Source of the DNA: Pseudomonadota bacterium
Lineage (GTDB): Bacteria > Pseudomonadota > Alphaproteobacteria > Rhizobiales > JAKPQE01
Assembly: GCA_029572955.1 (NCBI GenBank)
Contig: JAKPQE010000005.1
Location: 1-42,558 of the forward strand
Direction: 5' to 3'
Length of the DNA: 42,558 bases
Below the pieces are notes generated by a model. It saw only the letters and a list, made by a program, of their open reading frames with translations, had not been told where the DNA came from and did not search any database. The position numbers were made by a program, and so were the translations under genes. This document shows positions 28,523 to 36,672 of the stretch, in pieces. Numbering within the stretch: position 1 is the first letter of the stretch; each line of letters begins with the position of its first letter.

Positions 28523-28861
28523 TCAGTAGCCGCCCTTGCGCCGGCTCTCCGGCAGGCCGGCGATGCGACCGCCCTGCTTGGACGGATCGCCCGGGAAGAG
28601 ATCGTAGAGATCCTTCTGGGACGGCTTGTCGCCCCACTTGTCGGACATCGCCTTGATGATCGTGCGCGTGTTCGGCTGGGTCTGATTGTTGTTGATGTAC
28701 TCGTCGCGCAGGTAGTTGATCAGATCCCAGTGCCGCTCGCCGAGCGTGATGTTCTCGGCCGCCGCGACCTGCGTCGCGAGATCCTCGCTCCAGTCTTCCA
28801 TGTTGACCAGATAGCCGCTGGCGGTCGTCTCGATGCTCTTGCCGTTGAAGTCGATAGCCAT
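28523..28861 (-). CDS. TusE/DsrC family protein lacking all cysteines
   Basis: The 112-residue protein clearly has the DsrC/TusE fold: IDFNGKSIETTASGYL, MEDWSEDLA, LGERHWDLINYLRDEY, KWGDKPSQKDLYDLFPG and the C-terminal GGRIAGLPE. In DsrC and TusE the flexible tail ends in a catalytic Cys that carries sulfur. Here the tail is PESRRKGGY and the whole protein has no Cys, so it cannot relay sulfur that way. Cys-free homologues have been grouped as RspA-like, with a proposed regulatory role. The ATG at 28861 has GGGAGGAGGGG upstream. gluQ follows 34 bases later. A palindrome at 28941-28963 lies upstream. Confidence 0.88.
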   Translation of the reverse strand: MAIDFNGKSIETTASGYLVNMEDWSEDLATQVAAAENITLGERHWDLINYLRDEYINNNQTQPNTRTIIKAMSDKWGDKPSQKDLYDLFPGDPSKQGGRIAGLPESRRKGGY

Positions 28862-28940
28862 GTCCCCTCCTCCCAAGAAGTCGATTGTTGCGGGCGCCGG
28901 CCGAACGTCGCGGATCGGCGCCGATGCGAAAACGCCATGC

Positions 28941-28963
28941 TATATTGAGAATATCCTAATATA
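28941..28963. promoter_or_regulatory. AT-rich palindrome between divergent genes, possible operator
   Basis: TATATT-N2-GA-N3-TC-N2-AATATA, a 23-base imperfect palindrome in an otherwise GC-rich region. It sits 80 bases before the DsrC-like start and 52 before the small gene on the other strand. The arms also resemble -10 elements in both directions. AT-rich palindromes of this kind are bound by ArsR-type repressors such as BigR/SqrR, but the regulator here is unknown. Confidence 0.5.
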
Positions 28964-29014
28964 CGGCAAGAGGGTGAAGCGGCTTTTGCGCCCGAAACCG
29001 ACGAGGAACCGCCG

Positions 29015-29233
29015 ATGAACGACGCCAGCGACGGCGAACGGACGCTCGTTCCCTGGGACGACATTGCCGAAGACGAGAAGACCCGCCTGCTCGTCGAGCA
29101 TCAGCGCTGGCTCGACGGCCAGCCGCCGACCTGTTCGCTGATCGTCAAGACCGACCGCTTCATCCGCTGGCTCGCCGAACGCGGCATCGCCTTCGATCCC
29201 GACTTCGCCTCGAAGCGCCCGGCGCGCCGCTGA
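29015..29233 (+). CDS. Small acidic protein of unknown function (72 aa)
   Basis: I do not recognise this family. The protein is soluble, has one Cys (about 40), and contains PWDDIAEDEKTRLLVEHQRWL followed by TDRFIRWLAERGIAFDPDF. The ATG at 29015 has GAGGA 7 bases upstream, and the palindrome at 28941-28963 lies in its promoter region. It is divergent from the DsrC-like gene and converges on the 97-residue gene. It is probably real because of its ribosome site and position, with no functional clue beyond its neighbours. Confidence 0.65.
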   Translation: MNDASDGERTLVPWDDIAEDEKTRLLVEHQRWLDGQPPTCSLIVKTDRFIRWLAERGIAFDPDFASKRPARR

Positions 29234-29260
29234 TCTCGACCAACCCCGGAACGGCGCGGC

Positions 29261-29554
29261 TCAGCCGGCCGGCCACAGCGCCGCGACGAGTTCGCGCCGC
29301 TCGTCCTCGAGGTCGAGACGCGAATGCGGACGGCCGGCACGGCCATACCAGTAGCCGGCGTTCCACTCGTCCCCCTCGATGCGGTGGAGATGGGCATGCA
29401 CCCAGGCCGCCGCCGCCGACGAATCGTCCTGCACGATCCGATGCGCCCTGTCCCAGTCGCCGCGCGCCAGATGCCAGAGCGCCGCGACGGACGGGCTCGC
29501 CCCTGTCGGCGGCACCTTGTCGCTGAGCGTCTTTTCGAATTCGGCAAAGGTCAT
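29261..29554 (-). CDS. Conserved hypothetical protein (97 aa)
   Basis: A small soluble protein carrying the pattern ALWHLARGDWDRAHRIVQ, AWVHAHLHRIEGDEWNAGYW and YGRAGRP. I recall this as a widespread conserved hypothetical family with helical-repeat character; its function is unknown. The Trp/His-rich core and helix-turn-helix spacing look like a single TPR-like unit. The ATG at 29554 has no strong ribosome site but gives the usual family start region. It is divergent from sdhC with 172 bases between. Confidence 0.75.
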   Translation of the reverse strand: MTFAEFEKTLSDKVPPTGASPSVAALWHLARGDWDRAHRIVQDDSSAAAAWVHAHLHRIEGDEWNAGYWYGRAGRPHSRLDLEDERRELVAALWPAG

Positions 29555-29608
29555 TGCATATTAGCTTTTTCGCTGATCCCAGAGGCGGTTACGGCCAACT
29601 CTCCGACC

Positions 29609-29637
29609 TTGGACTATTTTGACGCACCGCGGAATAG
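29609..29637 (+). promoter_or_regulatory. Possible promoter of sdhCDAB
   Basis: TTGGAC (29609-29614), a 17-base spacer, and GAATAG (29632-29637) form a moderate sigma-70-like pair about 90 bases before sdhC. Downstream, AAGTCG (29645-29650) and CGACTT (29656-29661) form a 6-bp hairpin in the leader. An overlapping alternative is TTTGAC at 29618-29623. The exact start of transcription is uncertain. Confidence 0.3.
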
Positions 29638-29726
29638 AGAGTAGAAGTCGGAAAACGACTTTTCGCCGCACCGCCCAACCCCCTTCGGGCGGTGTCGATT
29701 CTGCTTCGAGCGAGGCCCCAAGCGTT

Positions 29727-30125
29727 ATGTCGGACGCCCCCAGCAAGGCCGAACGGCCGCTTTCCCCACATCTGCAGATCTACAAGCCGTCGATCACGAT
29801 GGTCATGTCGGTGGCCCACCGCGTCACCGGCGCGGCCCTCTATTTCGGCACCTTCCTGATGGCCTGGTGGCTGATGTCGCTGGCCGGCGGCGAGCACTAT
29901 TACGAGTTCACCCGCGCCGTGTTCGGCTCCTGGATCGGCCGCCTCGTGCTGTTCGGCTACACCTGGGCGCTGATCCACCACATGCTCGGCGGCATCCGCC
30001 ATTTCATCTGGGACACCGGCGCCCAGTTCGAGCGGGCCGAGCGCGATCGCCTCGCGGTCCTCACCATCGCCGGATCGGTCGCGCTGACGCTGCTGGTCTG
30101 GATCATCGGCTACGCCGTGCGCTGA
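29727..30125 (+). CDS. sdhC: Succinate dehydrogenase cytochrome b556 subunit
   Basis: SdhC is one of the two membrane anchors of complex II; it binds heme b and ubiquinone. The 132-residue protein starts with SPHLQIYKP and SxxHRxTG (MSVAHRVTG), the family signature near the quinone site. It has three membrane helices, with the heme-ligand region in [15 protein letters not shown]. The ATG at 29727 gives the standard length; the frame is open further upstream but that part is not SdhC-like. First gene of sdhCDAB; sdhD begins 11 bases after its stop. Confidence 0.95.
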   Translation: MSDAPSKAERPLSPHLQIYKPSITMVMSVAHRVTGAALYFGTFLMAWWLMSLAGGEHYYEFTRAVFGSWIGRLVLFGYTWALIHHMLGGIRHFIWDTGAQFERAERDRLAVLTIAGSVALTLLVWIIGYAVR

Positions 30126-30136
30126 GGGAGAAGAAG

Positions 30137-30517
30137 ATGTCCATGAAGACCCCTCTCGGCCGCGTTCGCGGCCTCGGCTCGGCCAAGGACGGCACCGGCC
30201 ATTTCTGGGACCAGCGCCTGACCGGCATCGCCCTCGTGCCGCTGACCCTCATCTTCGTGCTGGTCGTCATCACGCTATCGAACGCCAGCCACGCCGACGC
30301 CGTCCGCGTGATCGGCTCGCCGATCGTCGCCACGCTCGTGCTGCTCTTCGTGCTCTCGGGCATCTACCACATGAAGCTCGGCATGCAGGTGATCATCGAG
30401 GACTACATCCACTCGGAAGGCCTCAAGGTCGCGGCGCTCGTCGCCAACCTGTTCTTCGCCGTGTTCTTCGGCGCCGCGTCCGTCTTCGCCGTTTTCAAGA
30501 TCGCCTTCGGAGGCTGA
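30137..30517 (+). CDS. sdhD: Succinate dehydrogenase membrane anchor subunit
   Basis: SdhD (126 residues) pairs with SdhC to hold SdhAB to the membrane. It has [21 protein letters not shown] and [10 protein letters not shown] at the N-terminus. Three hydrophobic helices follow, with the heme/quinone-side motif [16 protein letters not shown] between the second and third. The ATG at 30137 has GGGAG about 9 bases upstream. sdhA follows only 4 bases after the stop, and its GGAGG ribosome site overlaps the end of sdhD. Confidence 0.95.
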   Translation: MSMKTPLGRVRGLGSAKDGTGHFWDQRLTGIALVPLTLIFVLVVITLSNASHADAVRVIGSPIVATLVLLFVLSGIYHMKLGMQVIIEDYIHSEGLKVAALVANLFFAVFFGAASVFAVFKIAFGG

Positions 30518-30521
30518 ACCA

Positions 30522-32351
30522 ATGACACTGACGAACGGCACTGACGCACCCTCCGTGCGGCGCGGCAGCTATTCGATCACCGACCACGCCTTCGACGTCG
30601 TCGTCGTCGGCGCCGGCGGCGCCGGCCTGCGCGCCACCCTCGGCGCCTCCGAGGCCGGCCTCAAGACCGCCTGCATCACCAAGGTCTTCCCGACCCGCTC
30701 GCATACCGTCGCGGCGCAGGGCGGCATCGCCGCCTCGCTCGGCAACATGGGGCCGGACGACTGGCGCTGGCATATGTACGACACCGTCAAGGGCTCAGAC
30801 TGGCTCGGCGACCAGGACGCCATCGAATATCTGTGCCGCGAGGCCCCGGCCGCGGTCTACGAGCTCGACCACTACGGCGTGCCCTTCTCGCGCACCGAGG
30901 ACGGCCGCATCTACCAGCGCCCGTTCGGCGGCCACATGCAGAACATGGGCGCCGGCCCGGCCGTGCAGCGCACCTGCGCCGCCGCCGACCGCACCGGCCA
31001 TGCCATCCTGCACACGCTTTACGGCCAGTCGCTGAACCACAAGGCCGAGTTCTTCGTCGAGTATTTCGCCCTCGACCTGATCATGCAGGACGGCGTGTGC
31101 TACGGCGTCATGGCGATGTCGATGGAAGACGGCTCGATCCACCGCTTCCGCTCCCACAAGACCATCCTCGCCACCGGCGGCTATGGCCGCGCCTACTTCT
31201 CCTGCACCTCGGCCCACACCTGCACCGGCGACGGCAACGCCATGGTGCTGCGCGCCGGCCTGCCGCTGCAGGACATGGAGTTCGTGCAGTTCCACCCGAC
31301 CGGCATCTACGGCGCCGGCTGCCTGATCACCGAGGGTGCCCGCGGCGAGGGCGGCTATCTCGTCAATGCCGAGGGCGAGCGCTTCATGGAGCGCTATGCG
31401 CCGTCGGCCAAGGACCTCGCCTCGCGCGACGTCGTCTCGCGCGCCATGACGATCGAGATCCGCGAAGGCCGTGGCGTCGGCAAGAACCGCGACCACATCT
31501 TCCTGCATCTCGACCATCTCGATCCGGCCGTGCTCGCCGAGCGCCTGCCCGGCATTTCCGAGTCGGCCAAGATCTTCTCCGGCGTCGACGTCACCAGGGA
31601 GCCGATCCCGGTGCTGCCGACCGTCCACTACAACATGGGCGGCATCCCGACGAACTTCTTCGGCGAGGTGCTGTGCCCGAAGGACGGCGATCCCGACGCC
31701 ATCGTTCCCGGCCTGATGGCCGTCGGCGAGGCGGCCTGCGCCTCGGTGCACGGCGCCAACCGGCTCGGCTCCAACTCGCTGATCGATCTCGTGGTGTTCG
31801 GCCGCGCCGCCGGCCTGCGCTGCGCCGAGACGGTGGAGAGCGGCTCCAAGCATCGCCCGCTGGCCAAGGATGCCGGCGAATTCGCCATCGACCGCCTCGA
31901 TCGCCTGCGCTACGCCGCCGGCGGCACCCCGACCGCCGAGGCGCGCCTCGCCATGCAGCGCGTCATGCAGTCGAACTGCGCCGTGTTCCGCACCGGCGAG
32001 GTCCTCGAGGAGGGTCGCGGCCTGATCAAGGACGTCTGGGCGCAGACCGGCGACGTCAAGGTCTACGACCAGTCGCTGGTCTGGAACTCCGATCTCATCG
32101 AGACGCTGGAACTGGAGAACCTCATCCTCCAGGCCGTCGTCACCATGGAATCGGCCGCCGCCCGCGCCGAGAGCCGCGGCGCCCATGCCCGCGAGGACTT
32201 CAAGGACCGCGACGACGGCAACTGGATGAAACACACCCTGGCCTGGGCCGACGGCGCCGACCGCAGCGTCGAGCTCGACTACCGGCCGGTGCACAGCTAC
32301 ACGCTGACCGACGAGATCGACTACATCGAGCCCAAGGCTCGCGTGTACTGA
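30522..32351 (+). CDS. sdhA: Succinate dehydrogenase flavoprotein subunit
   Basis: SdhA oxidises succinate to fumarate and holds covalently bound FAD. The 609-residue protein has the dinucleotide loop VVGAGGAGL (about 29-36). The FAD-attachment histidine is His61 in [13 protein letters not shown]. Other marks are [22 protein letters not shown]-type substrate loops, and [18 protein letters not shown] near residue 410. The C-terminal block [18 protein letters not shown] is standard. The ATG at 30522 has GGAGG 8 bases upstream. sdhB follows 13 bases after the stop. Confidence 0.98.
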   Translation: MTLTNGTDAPSVRRGSYSITDHAFDVVVVGAGGAGLRATLGASEAGLKTACITKVFPTRSHTVAAQGGIAASLGNMGPDDWRWHMYDTVKGSDWLGDQDAIEYLCREAPAAVYELDHYGVPFSRTEDGRIYQRPFGGHMQNMGAGPAVQRTCAAADRTGHAILHTLYGQSLNHKAEFFVEYFALDLIMQDGVCYGVMAMSMEDGSIHRFRSHKTILATGGYGRAYFSCTSAHTCTGDGNAMVLRAGLPLQDMEFVQFHPTGIYGAGCLITEGARGEGGYLVNAEGERFMERYAPSAKDLASRDVVSRAMTIEIREGRGVGKNRDHIFLHLDHLDPAVLAERLPGISESAKIFSGVDVTREPIPVLPTVHYNMGGIPTNFFGEVLCPKDGDPDAIVPGLMAVGEAACASVHGANRLGSNSLIDLVVFGRAAGLRCAETVESGSKHRPLAKDAGEFAIDRLDRLRYAAGGTPTAEARLAMQRVMQSNCAVFRTGEVLEEGRGLIKDVWAQTGDVKVYDQSLVWNSDLIETLELENLILQAVVTMESAAARAESRGAHAREDFKDRDDGNWMKHTLAWADGADRSVELDYRPVHSYTLTDEIDYIEPKARVY

Positions 32352-32364
32352 GGAGACGGGTTCG

Positions 32365-33144
32365 ATGGTCGAATTCACCCTACCGAAGAATTCCAAGCTC
32401 ACCGAAGGCAAGGTCTGGCCGAAGCCTGCCGGCGCGACCAACCTGCGCGAGTTCCGCGTCTATCGCTGGAACCCGGACGACGGCCGCAATCCCCGCGTCG
32501 ACACCTTCTTCGTCGACCTCGACGACTGCGGCCCGATGGTTCTCGACGCACTGCTGTGGATCAAGAACACGATCGATCCGACGCTGACGCTGCGCCGCTC
32601 CTGCCGCGAGGGCGTCTGCGGCTCCTGCGCCATGAACATCGACGGTCTCAACACCCTCGCCTGCACCAAGGGCATGGACGAGATCAAGGGGCCGGTGAAG
32701 GTCTATCCGCTGCCGCACCTGCCGGTGATCAAGGACCTCGTCCCGGACCTCACCAACTTCTACGCCCAGCACCGCTCGATCGAGCCCTGGCTGAAGACCT
32801 CGACCCCGACGCCGCAGAAGGAATGGCGCCAGAGCCGCGAGGACCGCGCCAAGCTCGACGGCCTCTACGAGTGCATCCTGTGTGCCTCGTGCTCGACCTC
32901 GTGCCCGAGCTACTGGTGGAACGACCAGCGCTATCTCGGCCCGGCCGTGCTGCTGCAGGCCTATCGCTGGCTGATCGACAGCCGCGACGAGGCGACCGGC
33001 GAGCGCCTCGACGAGCTCGAGGACCCGTTCCGCCTCTATCGCTGCCACACCATCATGAACTGCTCGAACACCTGCCCGAAGCATCTGAACCCGGCCAAGG
33101 CGATCGCCGAGATCAAGAAGATGCTGGTCGAGCGCCGGATGTGA
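32365..33144 (+). CDS. sdhB: Succinate dehydrogenase iron-sulfur subunit
   Basis: SdhB passes electrons from FAD to ubiquinone through three Fe-S clusters. The 259 residues contain the [2Fe-2S] ligands Cys80, Cys85, Cys88 and Cys100 ([11 protein letters not shown] and LAC). The [4Fe-4S] and [3Fe-4S] ligands are in [16 protein letters not shown] and [11 protein letters not shown]. All ligands are present. The ATG at 32365 is preceded by AGGAGA. It is the last gene of sdhCDAB and is followed by a terminator. Confidence 0.98.
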   Translation: MVEFTLPKNSKLTEGKVWPKPAGATNLREFRVYRWNPDDGRNPRVDTFFVDLDDCGPMVLDALLWIKNTIDPTLTLRRSCREGVCGSCAMNIDGLNTLACTKGMDEIKGPVKVYPLPHLPVIKDLVPDLTNFYAQHRSIEPWLKTSTPTPQKEWRQSREDRAKLDGLYECILCASCSTSCPSYWWNDQRYLGPAVLLQAYRWLIDSRDEATGERLDELEDPFRLYRCHTIMNCSNTCPKHLNPAKAIAEIKKMLVERRM

Positions 33145-33164
33145 CGCAAACCTCGACGAACAGC

Positions 33165-33195
33165 AAAAAGGCCGCGGTTTCCGTGGCCTTTTTTG
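33165..33195 (+). terminator. Intrinsic terminator of sdhCDAB
   Basis: AAAAGGCCGCGG, TTT loop, CCGTGGCCTTTTTT: a 12-bp stem with one G-T pair and a T6 tail, about 20 bases after the sdhB stop. The A-run on its other side lets it also serve the converging lipoprotein gene. Confidence 0.88.
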
Positions 33196-33230
33196 TTGCT
33201 TGGCGATACCGGTTCGGCCGGCCTGCGGCG

Positions 33231-34637
33231 CTACTGCGCCGCCGGCTTGGGCTGCGGTTCGGCTGGCGCGTCCGCGGCCGCCGCGTCCTCCGCCGGGGCA
33301 TCCGAGCCGCCGGTCAGCTTGCCGAAGACGCCGCCGATCCGCCCGACGACGCCGCGCGACTTCGGCTCGGCCGGTGTCGCGACGACGGAACTCTTCGGCG
33401 TCGGCATCGGCGTGCCGTCGCTCGCCTCGGCCTTGGCCTCGCCGGTCGGCGCCGCCTCGCCGGCGGGAACGGCCTCGGCTGCCGGGGCGCTCGCCGCGGG
33501 CTTCTGTTCTTCCTCGCCGAAAAGCCGTGAGAACATCGACTTGCCGGCCTCTTCCGAGGGGCTGGCGGCACCCGGTGCCTGCGATCCGGTATAGGCGATC
33601 GCCGCGCCCGAGGACGGATTGGGGGTCGGGATCGGCGCATTGGCGATCGCCGTCTCGCCGGCCGCCGCGTCGGCCGCCGGCTCGCCCTCGGCCGGCTTGT
33701 CCTTCGACCCGCCGAAGACATTGGCCAGCATCGACGGTTCGGCCTCGCGCCGCGCGCGGTCTTCCATCTTGGCGACGATGCTGCGCACCGCCTGGTCGTC
33801 CTTCTGCTCCTTGCTCGCCACCGCCGTGGCGATCGCGTCGGGCACGGTGAACTGCGGGCACTTGCCGGTCGGATCGAACCGCGACACGCCTGCCGGCAGC
33901 TCGGCGTTGAACACGTAGCGCCGGTCGCAGACGTTGATCTTCGGGATCTGCCTCGTCACCTCGAAGTGGTCGTAGCCTTCCTTGAGGTTCTTCCAGAACG
34001 CCATGTTCGGATTGCCGCGGAACGCCGCGAGGTTGTCCGGCGTCATGCGGAACGGAAAGGCATGCACCTGGAAGTCGCGCTGGCCGCCGTCGAAGGCGTC
34101 GCGCGCCACCGAATAGATGTCCTGGATCTGCTCGTCGTTCATCGAATAGCAGCCGGCCGACGAACAGGCGCCGTGCACCATCAGGAACTTGCCGGTGCGG
34201 CCGTGGGCGCGGTCGAAGGTGTTCGGGAAGCCGAGATTGAACGACAGATAGTAATTGGAGTTCGGGTTCATCTGCGCCGGCGTAATGACGTAGAAGCCTT
34301 CCGGCGCCTGCCGGTCGCCTTCCTTGACCTTCGGGCCGAGTTCACCCGACCAGGCGCAGATCTTGTAGGTCTTGAGAAGGGCGAACTTGCCCTCCTTCGT
34401 CTGCTTCCAGATCTCGAGGTCCGATTCCTTCTTGAAGATGCGCACGATGATCGGGTCGAACTTGCGCATGCCCATCTTGTCCATGCGTGCCTGGGTCTCG
34501 GGCGAGATCGGACGCAGATGCTTGGGCGCGTAGGAATCGGTGTTGCAGCCGGAAAGGAACAGCGTCGCGGCGACGCCTGCGGCGACCGCTCCGGTGCGCA
34601 GGGTCCTCAGCGTCAGCGAGAATGCAGCATGAATCAT
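33231..34637 (-). CDS. YafK/DpaA-type L,D-transpeptidase-fold lipoprotein with long Pro/Ala tail
   Basis: The 468-residue protein has a lipoprotein signal (LFLSGC, Cys31) and a YkuD-fold domain (about 60-300) that follows E. coli YafK (DpaA/LdtF) closely. Matching blocks are IVRIFKKESDLEIW, YKICAWSGELGPKVKEGD, SFNLGFPNTFDRAHGRTGKFLMVHG and SSAGCYSM with catalytic Cys163 and His155. YafK is reported to cut the bond between Braun lipoprotein and peptidoglycan. By analogy this protein may release envelope proteins from the wall (inference; alphaproteobacteria attach outer-membrane beta-barrels instead). Residues about 340-468 are a disordered Pro/Ala/Glu tail absent from YafK. The start at 34637 places the signal peptide correctly, with only a weak ribosome site. 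Confidence 0.9.
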   Translation of the reverse strand: MIHAAFSLTLRTLRTGAVAAGVAATLFLSGCNTDSYAPKHLRPISPETQARMDKMGMRKFDPIIVRIFKKESDLEIWKQTKEGKFALLKTYKICAWSGELGPKVKEGDRQAPEGFYVITPAQMNPNSNYYLSFNLGFPNTFDRAHGRTGKFLMVHGACSSAGCYSMNDEQIQDIYSVARDAFDGGQRDFQVHAFPFRMTPDNLAAFRGNPNMAFWKNLKEGYDHFEVTRQIPKINVCDRRYVFNAELPAGVSRFDPTGKCPQFTVPDAIATAVASKEQKDDQAVRSIVAKMEDRARREAEPSMLANVFGGSKDKPAEGEPAADAAAGETAIANAPIPTPNPSSGAAIAYTGSQAPGAASPSEEAGKSMFSRLFGEEEQKPAASAPAAEAVPAGEAAPTGEAKAEASDGTPMPTPKSSVVATPAEPKSRGVVGRIGGVFGKLTGGSDAPAEDAAAADAPAEPQPKPAAQ

Positions 34638-34649
34638 GGCCGTGCCCGA

Positions 34650-34681
34650 CGAGTACAAGAGCTCGAGTACAAGAGATCGAG
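34650..34681. repeat. Tandem 14-base repeat upstream of the YafK-like gene
   Basis: CGAGTACAAGAGCT (34650-34663) and CGAGTACAAGAGAT (34664-34677), followed by a partial third unit CGAG. The copies differ at one base and start 13 bases upstream of the YafK-like start codon, so they lie in its leader. They may be an operator or only a small duplication. Confidence 0.6.
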
Positions 34682-34791
34682 GCGTCCCGATCGCTCGGGC
34701 GTCCAGTCGATCATGAACGGTTATCCTTGACGCCCCGTTATCGCAAGCCGGCCGCCCGGCACGGACCCGCAGGAAGCCTATAACTCCTCGC

Positions 34792-34806
34792 CTTTTGCGG
34801 CAAAAG
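34792..34806. repeat. 15-base palindrome CTTTTGC-G-GCAAAAG
   Basis: A perfect inverted repeat of 7 bases around a single G, mid-way between the divergent YafK-like and OsmC genes. It has the size of a dimeric regulator site. No matching regulator was identified. Confidence 0.45.
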
Positions 34807-34970
34807 CATGACGCGAGGCCGCCGCGCCCTCGCGCAATGCCGGCGCGATCGAACACACCCCGGGGCTATGGCTATCGCTTCGCTCGCGGTGCTAACGTCG
34901 GCACGACCGAAGCAATCGGCCCGCGCCCGACGCCGCGCCGGCCATCGACACCGGAAGGAACGGACCACAG

Positions 34971-35396
34971 ATGAAGGCAACCATCGACTGGGGCGGCAAC
35001 GTCAAATTCTCGGCCCTCACCGAGACCGGCCACACCATCGTCATGGACGGCGCCCCCAAGCATGGCGGCAACAACGAGGGCGCCCGCCCGATGGAGCTCC
35101 TGCTCGTCGGCATGGGCGGCTGCACCGGCTTCGACGTCGTCGGCATCCTGAAGAAGGCGCGCGCCGAACTCGACTCGCTGCAGATCCAGCTCGAGGCCGA
35201 GCGCGCCGACGCGACGCCCGCCGTCTTCACCACGATCCACGTGCATTTCGTGCTGACCGGCAAGGGCCTGAAGACGGAACTCGTCGAGCGGGCGATCAAC
35301 CTGTCGGCCGAGAAATACTGCTCGGCCTCGATCATGCTCGGCCAGACCGCCGACATCACCCACAGCTTCGAGATCGTCGAGGCGGACGCCGCCTGA
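34971..35396 (+). CDS. OsmC family protein (YhfA-like)
   Basis: OsmC/Ohr proteins are small thiol peroxidases that reduce organic hydroperoxides with two cysteines. This 141-residue member has Cys51 in GMGGCTGFDVVGILKK and Cys117 in EKYCSAS, the usual spacing. It lacks the Ohr-type N-terminal pattern and is closest to the YhfA branch, whose substrate is not known. The ATG at 34971 is preceded by AAGGAA about 9 bases away. It converges on accA and is probably transcribed alone. Confidence 0.92.
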   Translation: MKATIDWGGNVKFSALTETGHTIVMDGAPKHGGNNEGARPMELLLVGMGGCTGFDVVGILKKARAELDSLQIQLEAERADATPAVFTTIHVHFVLTGKGLKTELVERAINLSAEKYCSASIMLGQTADITHSFEIVEADAA

Positions 35397-35415
35397 CCCG
35401 GACGATCGGCGCCGG

Positions 35416-35439
35416 CGGCCGTGGCGATTGCCGCGGCCG
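35416..35439. terminator. Hairpin between osmC-type gene and accA, probable terminator stem
   Basis: CGGCCGTGGC (35416-35425) pairs with GCCGCGGCCG (35430-35439), with one G-T pair and the loop GATT. It is a 10-bp stem lying between two converging genes. There is no T-run, so termination efficiency is uncertain. Confidence 0.4.
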
Positions 35440-35498
35440 GTGGCCCGGTTGGAACCGGTGATCTGGTCGCAAAATGACGGGAACCGGCGCCCGGCCGG

Positions 35499-36452
35499 TC
35501 AGAGGGTCCGGCCGATCGCGAGGAACTTCTCGCGCCGCATCCGCTTGATCTCGGCGATCGACTTGCCGGCGAGCTCCTCGAGCGCCTTCTCGATGGCGTC
35601 GCCCGCCTGCTCCATCGCCTCCTTCGGGGCGCGATGGGCGCCGCCCACCGGTTCCTCGACGATGCGGTCGATCACGCCGAACTTGAACAGATCCTGCGCG
35701 GTGATCTTCATGTTGGTCGCCGCGTCCTGCGCCCGGGTCGAATCGTGCCAGAGGATCGAGGCCGCGCCTTCCGGCGAGATCACGCTGTAGATCGCGTGTT
35801 CGAGCATCAGCACGCGGTTCGCCGTGGCGATCGCGATCGCGCCGCCCGAGCCACCCTCGCCGATGATGATGGCGACGTTCGGCACGCCGAGCGACAGGCA
35901 GCGGTCCGTCGAGCGGGCGATCGCCTCGGCCTGGCCGCGCTCCTCGGCGCCGATGCCCGGATAGGCACCCGCCGTGTCGACGAAGGTGACGAGCGGCAGG
36001 CCGAAGCGCTCGGCGAGCGTCATCACCCGCACCGCCTTGCGGTAGCCCTCGGGCCGCGCCATGCCGAAATTGTGCTTGAGGCGGCTCTGCGTGTCCGAGC
36101 CCTTCTCGTTGCCGATCACCGCGATCGCCCGGCCGCGAAAGCGCCCGAGGCCGGCGACGATCGCCGCATCCTCGGCATAGCCGCGATCGCCGGCGAGCGG
36201 CGTGAAATCCTCGACGAGCGTGCTGATGTATTCGAGCGCGTGCGGCCGGTCGGGATGTCGGGCGATCTGCGTGCGCTGCCAGGGCGTCAGCTTGGCGTAG
36301 ATGTCGGCGAGAGCCTGGCTGGCCTTGGCCTCGAGCTTGGCGATCTCCTCGCCGATGGCCACCGCGTCGCCTTCCTTGGAGAGCGCGCGAAGCTCCTGGA
36401 CCTTGCCTTCAAGTTCGGCGACGGGGCGTTCGAATTCGAGATAGCTACGCAT
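35499..36452 (-). CDS. accA: Acetyl-CoA carboxylase carboxyltransferase subunit alpha
   Basis: AccA and AccD form the carboxyltransferase that makes malonyl-CoA for fatty-acid synthesis. The 317-residue length is standard. Recognisable blocks are the N-terminal MRSYLEFERPVAELEGKV, RHPDRPHALEYI, IGNEKG, NFGMARPEGYRKAVRVM, FVDTAGAYPG and GEGGSGGAIAIA. YSVISPEGAASILW and ITAQDLFKFGVIDRIVEEP follow. The start at 36452 gives the conserved N-terminus; the frame is open upstream to 36623 but that part is not AccA-like. It is divergent from meaB, with 220 bases between. Confidence 0.97.
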   Translation of the reverse strand: MRSYLEFERPVAELEGKVQELRALSKEGDAVAIGEEIAKLEAKASQALADIYAKLTPWQRTQIARHPDRPHALEYISTLVEDFTPLAGDRGYAEDAAIVAGLGRFRGRAIAVIGNEKGSDTQSRLKHNFGMARPEGYRKAVRVMTLAERFGLPLVTFVDTAGAYPGIGAEERGQAEAIARSTDRCLSLGVPNVAIIIGEGGSGGAIAIATANRVLMLEHAIYSVISPEGAASILWHDSTRAQDAATNMKITAQDLFKFGVIDRIVEEPVGGAHRAPKEAMEQAGDAIEKALEELAGKSIAEIKRMRREKFLAIGRTL

Positions 36453-36672
36453 TCGGTCCGGTCGGTTCCCGACAACAACGAAATGGGCCGCAAACCACGG
36501 CGGCCGCCGCGCTTGTGGGTCGCGGGCACCTTTGCCTGTCCCCGGATCGCTGTCAAGCGCCGGCGCCGGGGAGGGTTTGCCGCGTTTCGCCGGCGCCCGG
36601 TCACCGTTTCGATGCGGGGACACGACCGCCGTCTAGGGTGACGCCGGCCGCCCTTTCCGCTAATGAGGCGGC

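Larger units (their letters stand above)
34638..34970. other. 333-base divergent region with direct repeats and a palindrome
   Basis: No gene recognised between the divergent YafK-like and OsmC genes. It holds two tandem 14-base repeats (34650-34677) and a 15-base palindrome (34792-34806). No clear promoter consensus was found in either direction, although it must contain both promoters. Confidence 0.5.

Noticed and set aside
30795-32441. A 548-codon open frame antisense to sdhA
   Set aside because: It is the shadow of sdhA; composition is Gly/Ala/Val/Asp-rich without motifs.
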